A DNA stretch of 64,000 bases from CANIGN01 sp041391385 (GTDB lineage Bacteria; Bdellovibrionota; UBA2428). The DNA is taken from assembly GCA_041391385.1 (NCBI GenBank), contig JAWKOD010000007.1, positions 62,001-126,000 on the forward strand. The letters run 5' to 3'. Numbering within the stretch: position 1 is the first letter of the stretch; the number at the start of each line of letters is the position of its first letter. Made by a program: the position numbers and the translations under genes. The notes beneath the pieces were generated by a model. It was not told where the DNA came from. It ran no database searches and saw only the letters and a list, made by a program, of their open reading frames with translations. Below, piece by piece: positions 47,667 through 55,942 of this stretch.

Positions 47667-48663
47667 TTCGTTTTTTATGGGTGTATTTATATAAGTTGTT
47701 TTTTTCATCAATTCGCACGCGCTCGACAAGTTCAAAGTTTGAAAGCTCTTTCATATCGAAAGACATTCCGCTGAGCTCATCATCCGACTGATAATGCCAC
47801 AACTCATCCACTAAGGAGGAATCCAAGAAAGCCTTCGATAAAGTCGGACCGCACTCAAGCATAACATCGAAAAAGCCCTGAGAAGTCATAGATTCCAAAG
47901 AAGCTCTCAAATCAACTGAGTGGTGCCATTTCCACTGGGGATGGCTCAGTATCTTCTTTGAAGATCCCAAATCCTGCTTTTGTGAAAAGATCCACACCTG
48001 AGGCTGATCCACGGCAACGTTGCCTAGCTCATCACGAACAGTTAGCGCAGGATCATCCACCCTTACAGTCTCCCCACTACTTAGCAAAAGATCCACTCGG
48101 GCACGTAAACTCATGGCATGCTGCCGAGCCGCTGGACTCGTAATCCACCTTCTATCATCGGCTACAGCAATTGCATTTTTAGAAGTAGCAATCTTAAGCG
48201 TTACAAATGGGCGCCCCAATTTCTTAGACCACAACCACTCACGATTGAGAGCAAAGCACTTTGAAGCTGCGACCCCCTGCTTTACAGAAATTCCAGCAGC
48301 CTCCAGACGCGCAATCCCCCGACCTGAGACCAAGGGGTTTGGGTCTAAAAAAGGAACAAGCACCTCTTTTACACCTGCTTCTATTAAGGCATCTACGCAG
48401 GGAGGAGTCTTCCCCTTGTGTGAACACGGCTCCAATGTAACGGCTACCCGCGCACCCTTAGGGTTTAAATTTGATTTATGAATTTTCTCAAGTGCTGCGC
48501 GCTCCGCATGTGCTCCACCGCAAATTGCATGATGCCCCTCTATAAGCGTCCCGTCTTGGAGCTCAAAAACACATCCAACTCTTGGATTGGGCCTCACACT
48601 TCGAGTTCCACGCTCAGCCGCCCCTAAGGCAAGAGTCATAAGAGCTAGGTCATCTAAAGCCAT
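47641..48663 (-). CDS. ribD: Riboflavin biosynthesis protein RibD
   Basis: A bifunctional deaminase/reductase acting on the pyrimidine intermediate of riboflavin. The N-terminal deaminase has HAERAAL and PCSHKGKTPPC (zinc ligands His, Cys, Cys); the C-terminal reductase has GRPFVTLKIATSKN and LECGPTLSKAFL. About 340 residues from ATG 48663. The open frame extends to 48714, but that would run through the terminator hairpin, so the ATG is preferred. No ribE, ribA or ribH lies in the window. Confidence 0.94.
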   Translation of the reverse strand: MALDDLALMTLALGAAERGTRSVRPNPRVGCVFELQDGTLIEGHHAICGGAHAERAALEKIHKSNLNPKGARVAVTLEPCSHKGKTPPCVDALIEAGVKEVLVPFLDPNPLVSGRGIARLEAAGISVKQGVAASKCFALNREWLWSKKLGRPFVTLKIATSKNAIAVADDRRWITSPAARQHAMSLRARVDLLLSSGETVRVDDPALTVRDELGNVAVDQPQVWIFSQKQDLGSSKKILSHPQWKWHHSVDLRASLESMTSQGFFDVMLECGPTLSKAFLDSSLVDELWHYQSDDELSGMSFDMKELSNFELVERVRIDEKNNLYKYTHKKRNEENFFKN

Positions 48664-48707
48664 AGTTCGAAGATACTCTGTTCCGATGTAGGGAGCAAAA
48701 ATAAAGA

Positions 48708-48739
48708 AAGGCACTCGACCCCCTCAGATCGAATGCCTT
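48708..48739 (-). terminator. Intrinsic terminator or attenuator just upstream of ribD
   Basis: An 11-bp stem (48708-48718 with 48729-48739, one G-U on the minus strand) and 10-nt loop, followed on the minus strand by TCTTTATTTTT. It lies 45 bp before the ribD start. Either it ends a separate small RNA or it attenuates ribD. Confidence 0.8.
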
Positions 48740-48945
48740 CAAAAAACAAAACAGTTTTTAATGGAACGGCACCGTGGCTTTCGCCACGGCACCTTCCCCT
48801 CGTGCTAAGAAGATCGTTTTAGTAAGACCAAAGTCTCAGTAGAACGTTATCTTAGCGTCCCTCATCCTCGAATCCCGAGCTTTCGCTTGGGATAAAAAAA
48901 CTATAAAGCGACTCCTAAAAATGCACAATCACTGTGCGTGTCAAA
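48740..48945 (-). ncRNA. Candidate structured RNA or ribD leader
   Basis: On the minus strand this gap is dense with hairpins: ATCCCAAGC-GAAA-GCTCGGGAT, a long-range GCTAAGA/TCTTAGC pairing that encloses AGAC-TTTG-GTCT, and CCGTGGC-GAAA-GCCACGG, ending in the terminator at 48708-48739. Two have GNRA loops. A TTGACA lies at 48944-48939, with no good -10. It does not match the FMN (RFN) riboswitch, TPP, SAM or cobalamin consensus that I know. No protein-coding frame is supported. It may be a free small RNA or a regulatory leader of ribD. Confidence 0.5.
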
Positions 48946-48959
48946 AGAGCCGAAAGCTG

Positions 48960-50000
48960 TCAGTTTAGTCCTACTTCTTCCAGGCACTGAGTATGAGTCT
49001 CAGGGTAGTTAATCATTTGCTTTCTTAAATCAACTGGAAGTAAGAAGTTAGAATTTACAAGCCACTCATTATGACTCGCTTGAAAGTCTTCTAACTTAAG
49101 TTGGATATCACCCACTGCTAATTCATCTAGCTTAAAAACCTTAGATGGAGTTAAACAGCTAAAATCCTGATTCATACTGATGTTTTTCATAAAGCCAAGA
49201 TTTTTATCATCCCTAAATGCTATCTCGTGAGTCCCTTTGTAAGCAATCCTCCATCGACCACTTAAAGAAACCTCATCTAAAAACTTATGAAGATACGCAA
49301 CGGAATCGCCACCCTTATAGTTTTTAGCAGCGGCTGCCGCTCGAACAAAGCGAGACAAAGAATCACTCCCCGAAGGAATAAGCTGCTGCCCACCTAAACC
49401 AATATAGTTAGACGCGTATTTTGCTGACTCTTCGTAAGAACTGTTTGTAAAAGCACTATACGGAAGATCAGCTCCCCGATGAACTGCAAGCTCTCCATTC
49501 AAATACTCAATACTTGCACAATCTGACTGCTTATCACAGACCAAGTAATGAACATCCTGAACAACACGCGAGATTCTTAAGCCCTGCAAGCCTTCAACAA
49601 CTTCATCAATTGTCGCGTATGCATCTAATAGATATTGGATTACCTGAACCTCATTCACATTCGCTAAGCTATCTGACTCTGGAATATCTTGAGTGGGTCC
49701 AACCATGATCTCAACCACTAAGCCGGCTTCATTCATTCCACCCAATGGAAAATCTTTTCCATGTTGATTAAAGCTAATACTTCCATAACGAGATACCCAA
49801 CGAAGAGGCGTTGCCTCTACAGTGAGCAATGCTTCTTTCTGCACATTTCGTTTATTTACAAAGAGAAGTCCGTGAGAAAAATACCAATCAAAGGTTTTTC
49901 CAAAAACCCTATCGTTATTTTCATCAAGAAAACTCAGCGTCGTGCACGGGTGCAGAAACTGCGGAACAGCTAAGGCCATAGCCAATACAAATTTTTTCAT
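48960..50000 (-). CDS. Secreted Ntn-hydrolase (choloylglycine hydrolase/penicillin V acylase family)
   Basis: A 346-residue protein whose signal peptide (MKKFVLAMALAVPQFLHP) ends right before Cys 19 of CTTLSF, so cleavage would expose the N-terminal nucleophile cysteine required by this family. Other landmarks are GKTFDWYFSHG (Asp-x-x-Trp region), LGGMNEAGLVVEIM and the family's later FTNSSYE Asn region. Members hydrolyse bile-salt, penicillin V or N-acyl-homoserine-lactone amides. Periplasmic location fits amide or lipopeptide breakdown. Substrate unknown. Confidence 0.85.
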   Translation of the reverse strand: MKKFVLAMALAVPQFLHPCTTLSFLDENNDRVFGKTFDWYFSHGLLFVNKRNVQKEALLTVEATPLRWVSRYGSISFNQHGKDFPLGGMNEAGLVVEIMVGPTQDIPESDSLANVNEVQVIQYLLDAYATIDEVVEGLQGLRISRVVQDVHYLVCDKQSDCASIEYLNGELAVHRGADLPYSAFTNSSYEESAKYASNYIGLGGQQLIPSGSDSLSRFVRAAAAAKNYKGGDSVAYLHKFLDEVSLSGRWRIAYKGTHEIAFRDDKNLGFMKNISMNQDFSCLTPSKVFKLDELAVGDIQLKLEDFQASHNEWLVNSNFLLPVDLRKQMINYPETHTQCLEEVGLN

Positions 50001-50080
50001 TTAAGTCCCCCTGGATAAAAGCTTAGCAGTCGCCAATAAGAAGACTAGATATTCGACTCGTAACGTCGTAAAACAAGACT

Positions 50081-50821
50081 GTGTCAGATTGTTCAAATGT
50101 TTTTTTCGAAAACAAAGATTTAGTTGTACTTCACAAACCCGCTAACATTTTAAGTGTTCGCTCTCGCTTTCATTCTACAAAACCTGAACCCACTGTGCTT
50201 GATTTATACGGAGAACTCCTTCCTGTTCACCGTTTAGATCGCGAAGTTGAAGGACTTCTTATTGCAGCTAAGAATAAAAAAACACAAAGTATTTGCAATT
50301 CTTGGTTTGAAAAAAAAGAAATTAATAAGTCTTACATGGCTCTTAGCTGCGAAGTGGACTTAAATCTTTTTGAAAAACTTCCCTTTCAAGCTGAAACAAT
50401 TTCACCTAAAATCGGAGACTCTTTTCATTGGACAAGCACTTTGCTTCGAGGAAAAAAAAGATCCTATGAACACACAGAAGGCGACAAAGCTGAAACCGTA
50501 GCGAGCCTTGCGGGTATAACTACTCTCAATTCTGCTAAAATTTACCAATGGAAACTCTCTCCTCTTACGGGGCGCTCACACCAATTAAGATTTGAACTCG
50601 CAAAACACAAGCACCCCATTCTTGGAGATGAACTCTATTTTGCTCCACTAATTCCACATTACGAAACAGGAATCGCCCTCATCGCAAATGAACTCGATTT
50701 TAGCCAATGCCCCAACAAGGACGTACTCAACCTTCCTGACAAAATCTCTCTTAATATTAGCTGGGACATAATGCTTTCACGCCTGGACTCGAATGCAACA
50801 CACGTTGCGGAAAAGGAATAA
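50081..50821 (+). CDS. RluA-family pseudouridine synthase
   Basis: A 246-residue enzyme with the catalytic-aspartate motif HRLDREVEGLL, KSYMALSCEV and the terminal GRSHQLRFELAKHKHPILGD. It converts uridine to pseudouridine in rRNA or tRNA. No S4 domain, so it resembles RluA/TruC. Start GTG 50081. The last 65 bp overlap the 3' end of the mscS-like gene on the other strand. Confidence 0.9.
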   Translation: MSDCSNVFFENKDLVVLHKPANILSVRSRFHSTKPEPTVLDLYGELLPVHRLDREVEGLLIAAKNKKTQSICNSWFEKKEINKSYMALSCEVDLNLFEKLPFQAETISPKIGDSFHWTSTLLRGKKRSYEHTEGDKAETVASLAGITTLNSAKIYQWKLSPLTGRSHQLRFELAKHKHPILGDELYFAPLIPHYETGIALIANELDFSQCPNKDVLNLPDKISLNISWDIMLSRLDSNATHVAEKE

Positions 50822-51695
50822 CCACGCCTTGCTCTGTAAAGGCAGAAAAGATTTTTTTTCGAACTTCTGAAGTTATAATATCTCTATCCGCAGGTGAATA
50901 CAATTCAACCGCAAAAGACAGAGACAAATCGACACTACTGTCACCAAAGTTACTCAAAAAAACTCTCGAGGGAAGATTTTCAATTACCTGCGAAACTCCC
51001 TTCGGCATTTCTAATAGAATTTTTTCAACTTTTTGCAAATCGCTTTCGTAAGCGACTCCGACTGCAATACTCATATAAACGGGATTACCTGCCTGGCCCC
51101 AATTCACTAAACTTTTCTCCAGTAAACTACTATTTGGGATAATCACTCGGCGATTAAGCCCCAGCTGAAGTTGAGTGGCACGAATCCCCACACTCTCTAC
51201 GCGCCCAAAATATCCATCGGCTTCAATAAAATCTCCCATTTTAGCGGGACCCTCAAACATAAAAATCAAACCACTAATAAAATTATTGACTAGGTTTTTA
51301 CTTCCAAAACCAAGGCCCAATGCGAGTGCTCCACCCATAAATGTAAAAATAGTTAGCGGAACATGGGCGATTTTCAGTGCGACAATTGTCACCAAAAGAC
51401 ATGAAACATAAAAAGTAATCGTCGTCCAAATATGCAATGTTGCGGGAGTCATGCGCATCCGTGCAAAAAGCAATTTCACTAATTTACGACTGAGCCACCT
51501 GGCACAAATAATTCCCACTACAAAACAAACAACAGCAATGATTAAAACACCTACCGTAACAGAGGCCCCTGAGGCATCCTTGAGAACTTCGAAGTTCCAA
51601 AAATCCACCCATGAACTTTGTATTTCTTGTTTTACGAAACGCGGATCAACGACGTCCTTAAGGTCTTCTTTAATATTTCCTACATTCTGAAACAT
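50757..51695 (-). CDS. MscS-family mechanosensitive channel
   Basis: A 312-residue protein with three membrane helices; the pore helix TM3 has the glycine/alanine pattern FTFMGGALALGLGFGSKNLVNNFISG, followed by the MscS beta domain (GDFIEADGYFGRVESVGIRATQL ... VIIPNSSLLEKSLVNW). It releases solutes on hypo-osmotic shock. The gene's end overlaps the convergent pseudouridine-synthase gene by 65 bp. Confidence 0.93.
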   Translation of the reverse strand: MFQNVGNIKEDLKDVVDPRFVKQEIQSSWVDFWNFEVLKDASGASVTVGVLIIAVVCFVVGIICARWLSRKLVKLLFARMRMTPATLHIWTTITFYVSCLLVTIVALKIAHVPLTIFTFMGGALALGLGFGSKNLVNNFISGLIFMFEGPAKMGDFIEADGYFGRVESVGIRATQLQLGLNRRVIIPNSSLLEKSLVNWGQAGNPVYMSIAVGVAYESDLQKVEKILLEMPKGVSQVIENLPSRVFLSNFGDSSVDLSLSFAVELYSPADRDIITSEVRKKIFSAFTEQGVVIPFPQRVLHSSPGVKALCPS

Positions 51696-51731
51696 ATATT
51701 CTCTTTATCCTTATCCACATCTACGAAGCCA

Positions 51732-52754
51732 CTACAGCTCAATACTATTCACAATATTCTGAGTCTTTATATCTTGAATTGAAAGTCTAACCCGAAGCAG
51801 ATCCGGGGTCTCAAAAAAATCCATCAAAGCAAAATGGGTTTGTGGCCACAAAGGCCCCACTCTCATTTCATTGGGCTCATTGGCAGCTTCATAACTATGA
51901 GTCAATCCACTTGCAACAACCTCAGTCAAAAGTGCCCCACTCGGAAGTTTTAGCTGATTAATTTCTCCAAAGTGACGATATCCACTCAAAAGAATTTTAG
52001 TTTTTACCGGAGATTCATCAAGTAGCTTTAAAAGACGTTCTCTAGATTTAGGAAAATTAGCCCATTTTTCAAAAGGATGTTTACTCGAAAGCACCTGTGT
52101 ACCGTTCGCTACCACAACGACATCATAACTAGACGCTTCGCCCAGCTCTTTCTCAAACCACTGCCACTGTTTTTCTCCAAGCATATCCCCTTCTGTAGGC
52201 AAATATTCACCTTCTTCATTTTTTTTCAGAGGATCACGATTGTAACGACTATCTAATATAAGAAGCTTTACTTGATGAGATCCTATCTTCCAAACTTCTG
52301 CGCGATAGACTCCTTCTTGTGAGCGAAGAATACTTGCCTTTGGAACTTGCATAAAATCCCAGAAGAGGTCTTTACTTACTCGTCTCATGGGGAAACTTGC
52401 TCCGGCGTCGTTCTCTCCAAAATCATGATCATCCCACGTTCCCGTAATTCGAACTTGCTTAGCGAGGGCCTTGTAGTGAGGATTGTCTAAAAGTTTTTGA
52501 TATTTTGCCTTGAGGACACGAGGAACTCTCGTATCGGCATAGATATTATCCCCTAACCACAACCAAACTTGTGGATTTTGCTTTAATACAAGCTCCCAAA
52601 AAGACTGATCCTGATCTTGATTATTACAAGAACCAAAAGCAACTCGAAACACAGGTGCCGACATTTCGGCAGGCTTAACAGCTTTTGCAATTTGCTTTGG
52701 TGTAGAACACGAAAGAAATAAAAAAAGAATTAGCAATGCGCTCATTTGCTTCAT
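51732..52754 (-). CDS. PhoD-like metallophosphatase lipoprotein
   Basis: A 340-residue protein with the lipobox FLSCS and the PhoD-type metallophosphoesterase motifs in order: VAFGSCNNQ, WLGDNIYADT, GTWDDHDFGEND, ILDSRYNRDP and LLSGYRHFGEI. The last motif is usually SGDxH; here Tyr replaces Asp, which may weaken metal binding. It would cleave phosphodi- or monoesters in the periplasm. Transcribed on its own, 30 bp after the rlmI-like gene end. Confidence 0.86.
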   Translation of the reverse strand: MKQMSALLILFLFLSCSTPKQIAKAVKPAEMSAPVFRVAFGSCNNQDQDQSFWELVLKQNPQVWLWLGDNIYADTRVPRVLKAKYQKLLDNPHYKALAKQVRITGTWDDHDFGENDAGASFPMRRVSKDLFWDFMQVPKASILRSQEGVYRAEVWKIGSHQVKLLILDSRYNRDPLKKNEEGEYLPTEGDMLGEKQWQWFEKELGEASSYDVVVVANGTQVLSSKHPFEKWANFPKSRERLLKLLDESPVKTKILLSGYRHFGEINQLKLPSGALLTEVVASGLTHSYEAANEPNEMRVGPLWPQTHFALMDFFETPDLLRVRLSIQDIKTQNIVNSIEL

Positions 52755-52787
52755 AAAGCAAAGTCTAAACGACTAAAAGCCTCTAAG

Positions 52788-54005
52788 CTAGAGCTTCAAA
52801 CAGACAAAGCCCTTAAGATAATCTCCTTCAGGAAATTGTGGGCTTCTAAAATGATCCGCTGGGCCCGCAAATTCGTGTATTATTTTAATTTCAATCGACT
52901 GGATTTGCATACACTCCAAAAGCACTTCTCTGAGATCTTCTCGCGACATATGAAACGAACAAGATGAAGCTACCAAGATTCCGCCCGGCTTAAGAGCTGT
53001 CAATCCTCGAAGGAAAACCTTAAGATAGGCTCTTCGTCCGGCAAAATAATGTTTCTTCGATTTTATCAATGCTGGGGGATCGACAACTGCGACATCAAAA
53101 TCCTCACCAATTGGCCAATCGTTTTCGACAAGATCCAAATCGATACAGGTCGCTTTGATTCCATATCGTTTCGCGTTCAGCGCGGCGGCTTCGAGTGCTG
53201 CTTTTGAAGAATCCGCAAAAGTTACATCAGCACTAAGTTTTTGCGAAACAAAGTGCTCACCTAAGCCCACTCCCCATTGTCCGCAATAAGAAAAAGCATC
53301 AAGCACCTTAACAGTGCCCGTATAGTCTTTATTTTTCAAAAGCCCCTTTAACCAACTAACGTTACCCCTTTGATCTAAGAAGAAACTGCCCGTCTGTTTT
53401 CATTTGCAAGAAAACTGCAACAACTTGGTTCACATCGACATCTATCAAAAGAGCATCTGGAATTTCGCTGACACCTCAGGCTCTAAACTTTAACTTTCTT
53501 CAAGCGCCACGGCGAGATTTTGAATCGCGACGAATCACAAGTCCTGCTAAACCCAATTCGTTCTTGAAAAGATTAAAAATCGATGGCGTTCACGTGCATT
53601 AAAGCCGATCCATACCCGGCAGAGTGAATATGAACTGGACCAATAAATCCTTTTCCTTCAGCTAGAATTCGTCGATGAATTGTAGCAAACCATGGGGCAA
53701 GAATCGTTTCAAGAACGATACGTCGACTTTAACTTCAGAGCAAGTACCAGACCTCTTTCAAGAATCTTATTTTTAACCCAATCTGCTACTATCTTCTTTT
53801 CTTTTGAATTTCAAGAAGCCTTCTAAGGAAATTAAACTCGAGAAGGATTGGCAAAACCTCAGCAAAACCTACCTGGATTAATTCGTTAAATCAACGACAT
53901 CGCCCGCATCGGGCCCTTGATACTTTCAATTTTCGTTCGAAAGACCCACGGATGGCCCGTTTCAAACCGCTTTGCTGCACTCTTCTTTAAAACCCACTTA
54001 TGCAC
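52788..54005 (-). pseudogene. rlmI: RlmI-like rRNA cytosine methyltransferase with several frameshifts
   Basis: The 3' part (53339-52788) is a clean SAM methyltransferase domain: VLDAFSYCGQWG, VVDPPALIKSKK, SSCSFHMSRED and GPADHFRSPQFPEGDYLKGF, matching RlmI-type enzymes. Upstream, shifted frames supply the rest of the family: the PUA start KRFETGHPWVFRTKIESI, then HRRILAEGKGFIGPVHIHSAG, ELGLAGLVIRRDSKSRRG, GVSEIPDALLIDVDVNQVVAVFL and FFLDQRGNVSWLKG. About five to seven indels in 660 bp separate them. Start at GTG 54005, just after the thioesterase stop. It methylates a 23S rRNA cytosine in relatives. Confidence 0.72.
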
Positions 54006-54008
54006 TTC

Positions 54009-54428
54009 TTAGCCATTTCCTTTCAAACTTTTTGTTAAAACCTCAACCCATCTCGGGTGTGGCTCTGTAATAACTCGTTTTTTAATGTCCAAAAAAGCCA
54101 TCCGATACTTTGCCTTACAGGCGATATCACCATTGGCTTTAAAAATTGTTTGTCGTAGCCAGTAAACCTTGCCCATTGCTCCCTCATTGCCAGAGCGAAT
54201 AGTAATTTCCTCATTTTCTTTGAGCTCCCGGGAAAAACGAATCTCGATATCTACTACAATCGGCCCCACTCCAAGTTCAGCAACCAATTCGCGATTCCCT
54301 CCCCCTTTTTGAATCCAGTCCCATCGAGCTTCTTCAAAAAGCTGCAGGTAAACGGCATTATTTACATGCCCGTAGCCATCAATGTGCTTAGATTCGATCT
54401 TCATCCGATATTCGTGGTCGAAAGTCAT
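54009..54428 (-). CDS. Acyl-CoA thioesterase (hot-dog fold, YbgC/FadM-like)
   Basis: A 139-residue protein with the 4-hydroxybenzoyl-CoA-thioesterase signature HIDGYGHVNNAVYLQLFEEAR near residue 15-35 (catalytic Asp replaced in position but the HVNN loop kept), then RFSRELKENEEITIRSG and a closing MAFLDIKKRV. It hydrolyses acyl-CoA thioesters in the cytoplasm. Stop lies 3 bp before the rlmI-like start, so they share an operon. Confidence 0.85.
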   Translation of the reverse strand: MTFDHEYRMKIESKHIDGYGHVNNAVYLQLFEEARWDWIQKGGGNRELVAELGVGPIVVDIEIRFSRELKENEEITIRSGNEGAMGKVYWLRQTIFKANGDIACKAKYRMAFLDIKKRVITEPHPRWVEVLTKSLKGNG

Positions 54429-54452
54429 CGAAGAAAATCGTATACAAGTTAG

Positions 54453-55073
54453 ATGGCAGTTAAAAGTCCTATACTTAGTTATTTTCCCACGCTCATTTAT
54501 GAAGCGCCACTGATTAAAAACTCAAAAAGTCTTAATTCCTTGGTCAAAGAGAGCAAATTGGATTCTTTGAGAATCTTTGAGCACGACAATGAAGGGCACA
54601 AATGGTCCCAATCGCACTACGCAAACGGTTATACGAGCTACTCATCCATTTCAAAGCTCCATGAGATGAACTCCACCTTCATGGATTTGCGAAAACACAT
54701 CGACAAGCACGTTGTAAAATACGTCAAAGCTTTGGGCCTCGAAACTGAAGATTCCCTCGAAATGGTGAGCTGCTGGCTTAATATTATGCCTCCCGGAGGA
54801 ACACACTCCCTCCACCTGCACCCTTTAGCCGTTATTAGCGGAACCTTTTATGTTGAAGTCCCCAAGGGAAGCGGCGTTATAAAATTTGAAGATCCACGAC
54901 TTTCAAAAATGATGGCCGCGCCCCCCCGCAAAGACAAATTTGAATCTGGCGCTTTTGCCCGCATTACGCCCCAAAAGGGCCACCTCGTGCTTTTTGAAAG
55001 TTGGCTCAGACACGAAGTCGAAGTCAACCGCGGCAAAAACGAACGCATCAGCATCAGCTTTAATTATGCCTAA
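54453..55073 (+). CDS. Putative 2OG-Fe(II) oxygenase (TIGR02466-like)
   Basis: A 206-residue double-stranded beta-helix protein: CWLNIMPPGGTHSLHLHPLA gives the first iron-ligand histidines, SGTFYVEVPKGSGVIKFEDPR the central strands, and LVLFESWLRHEVEVNRGKNERISISFN the distal His and the Arg that binds 2-oxoglutarate. This matches a bacterial/phage family of putative hydroxylases with unknown substrates. Divergent from the thioesterase operon by 24 bp. Confidence 0.82.
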   Translation: MAVKSPILSYFPTLIYEAPLIKNSKSLNSLVKESKLDSLRIFEHDNEGHKWSQSHYANGYTSYSSISKLHEMNSTFMDLRKHIDKHVVKYVKALGLETEDSLEMVSCWLNIMPPGGTHSLHLHPLAVISGTFYVEVPKGSGVIKFEDPRLSKMMAAPPRKDKFESGAFARITPQKGHLVLFESWLRHEVEVNRGKNERISISFNYA

Positions 55074-55077
55074 AAGA

Positions 55078-55833
55078 CTAACGTAAGTTATCGGCTACCC
55101 AGTCGGCCATTTCGTCTGTGTAAAGCCAAGATTTTTCCCAGTCAGTTAAATCGTCAAAGCTGTTTCGAATGGTAACGTAGCCAGTGCCATATTTTTCAAA
55201 AATATCAAAGGCGACGTGAGAGTTTTCAATTTTTATGCGCTGACACCCATGAGACGCAGGTTGTCCAAGATATTTATTGTTCTCAGAGGGCGTTCCATGA
55301 ACTGCGTAAACGTTCTCGCGCCCTGGCCATCCATGAAAGAAAAGTGATTTATACATTCCAGGCGCTGCCCAACCGGGAATTGCTTTGTGAATCTTGTAGA
55401 CTCCTGGTCTTGCTTTTGCTCCTGCGCCAGGTGAAGTAAGAAATGCGTGAGTTGGCTTTCCATCCTGAGTGATAATGATAATACTTTTATTGCGAATTTC
55501 CTCGGGCCATCGATCTGATGTATATGCAGCTGACAAGTTAAAGGCCCTATAAACCAAACGTGCTCCAGAGGGGGCATCTACCTTACCTTCAGCAATCCTA
55601 TAAGCCAGATCATACGAGTCACGAATAATTTGATTTGCCGCGTATTCAGAATCCACCTCTTCTAAGTGAAAAGTAAAATCATCTTCGGGCTCTGCTACCT
55701 CGTATTGACTTAAGTCAATAGAAAGTTCGGGCTCACCCGTACTTGCTTCTGCGCTACTTGTTATTGCGAGTAACGCGACCAATAAAGTTGAAACACCCAA
55801 AAACCCACTCAATTTCCTTAATGATTGCACCAT
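55078..55833 (-). CDS. Secreted L,D-transpeptidase (YkuD domain)
   Basis: A 251-residue protein with a signal peptide (TLLVALLAITSSAEA), an acidic linker, then a YkuD catalytic domain: VYAVHGTPSENNKYLG (catalytic-site His) and ASHGCQRI (the SHGC-x-R motif, Cys 197). It forms 3-3 cross-links in peptidoglycan or attaches proteins to it. Convergent with the oxygenase gene, 4 bp apart. In Bdellovibrio relatives many such enzymes remodel prey wall; whether this one does is not known. Confidence 0.92.
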   Translation of the reverse strand: MVQSLRKLSGFLGVSTLLVALLAITSSAEASTGEPELSIDLSQYEVAEPEDDFTFHLEEVDSEYAANQIIRDSYDLAYRIAEGKVDAPSGARLVYRAFNLSAAYTSDRWPEEIRNKSIIIITQDGKPTHAFLTSPGAGAKARPGVYKIHKAIPGWAAPGMYKSLFFHGWPGRENVYAVHGTPSENNKYLGQPASHGCQRIKIENSHVAFDIFEKYGTGYVTIRNSFDDLTDWEKSWLYTDEMADWVADNLR

Positions 55834-55942
55834 GCGAAGACTTATAGCAAAGGGGCAAAAAATAAGAACCCGAATTTCTCTTTACAACGCATTCTGTGAA
55901 AGTCTGGACAGAGGCGCTCTGTCCCTCTAAAGTTTTGGGCAT

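Noticed and set aside
48020..48481. 153-codon frame opposite ribD
   Set aside because: It is antisense to a clear RibD domain and its Ser/Arg/Thr-rich composition is that of a shadow frame.
48655..48960. FMN (RFN) riboswitch upstream of ribD
   Set aside because: The conserved RFN blocks (GGGTGAAATTCC-like and the GCCGACAG-like segment) are not present on either strand.
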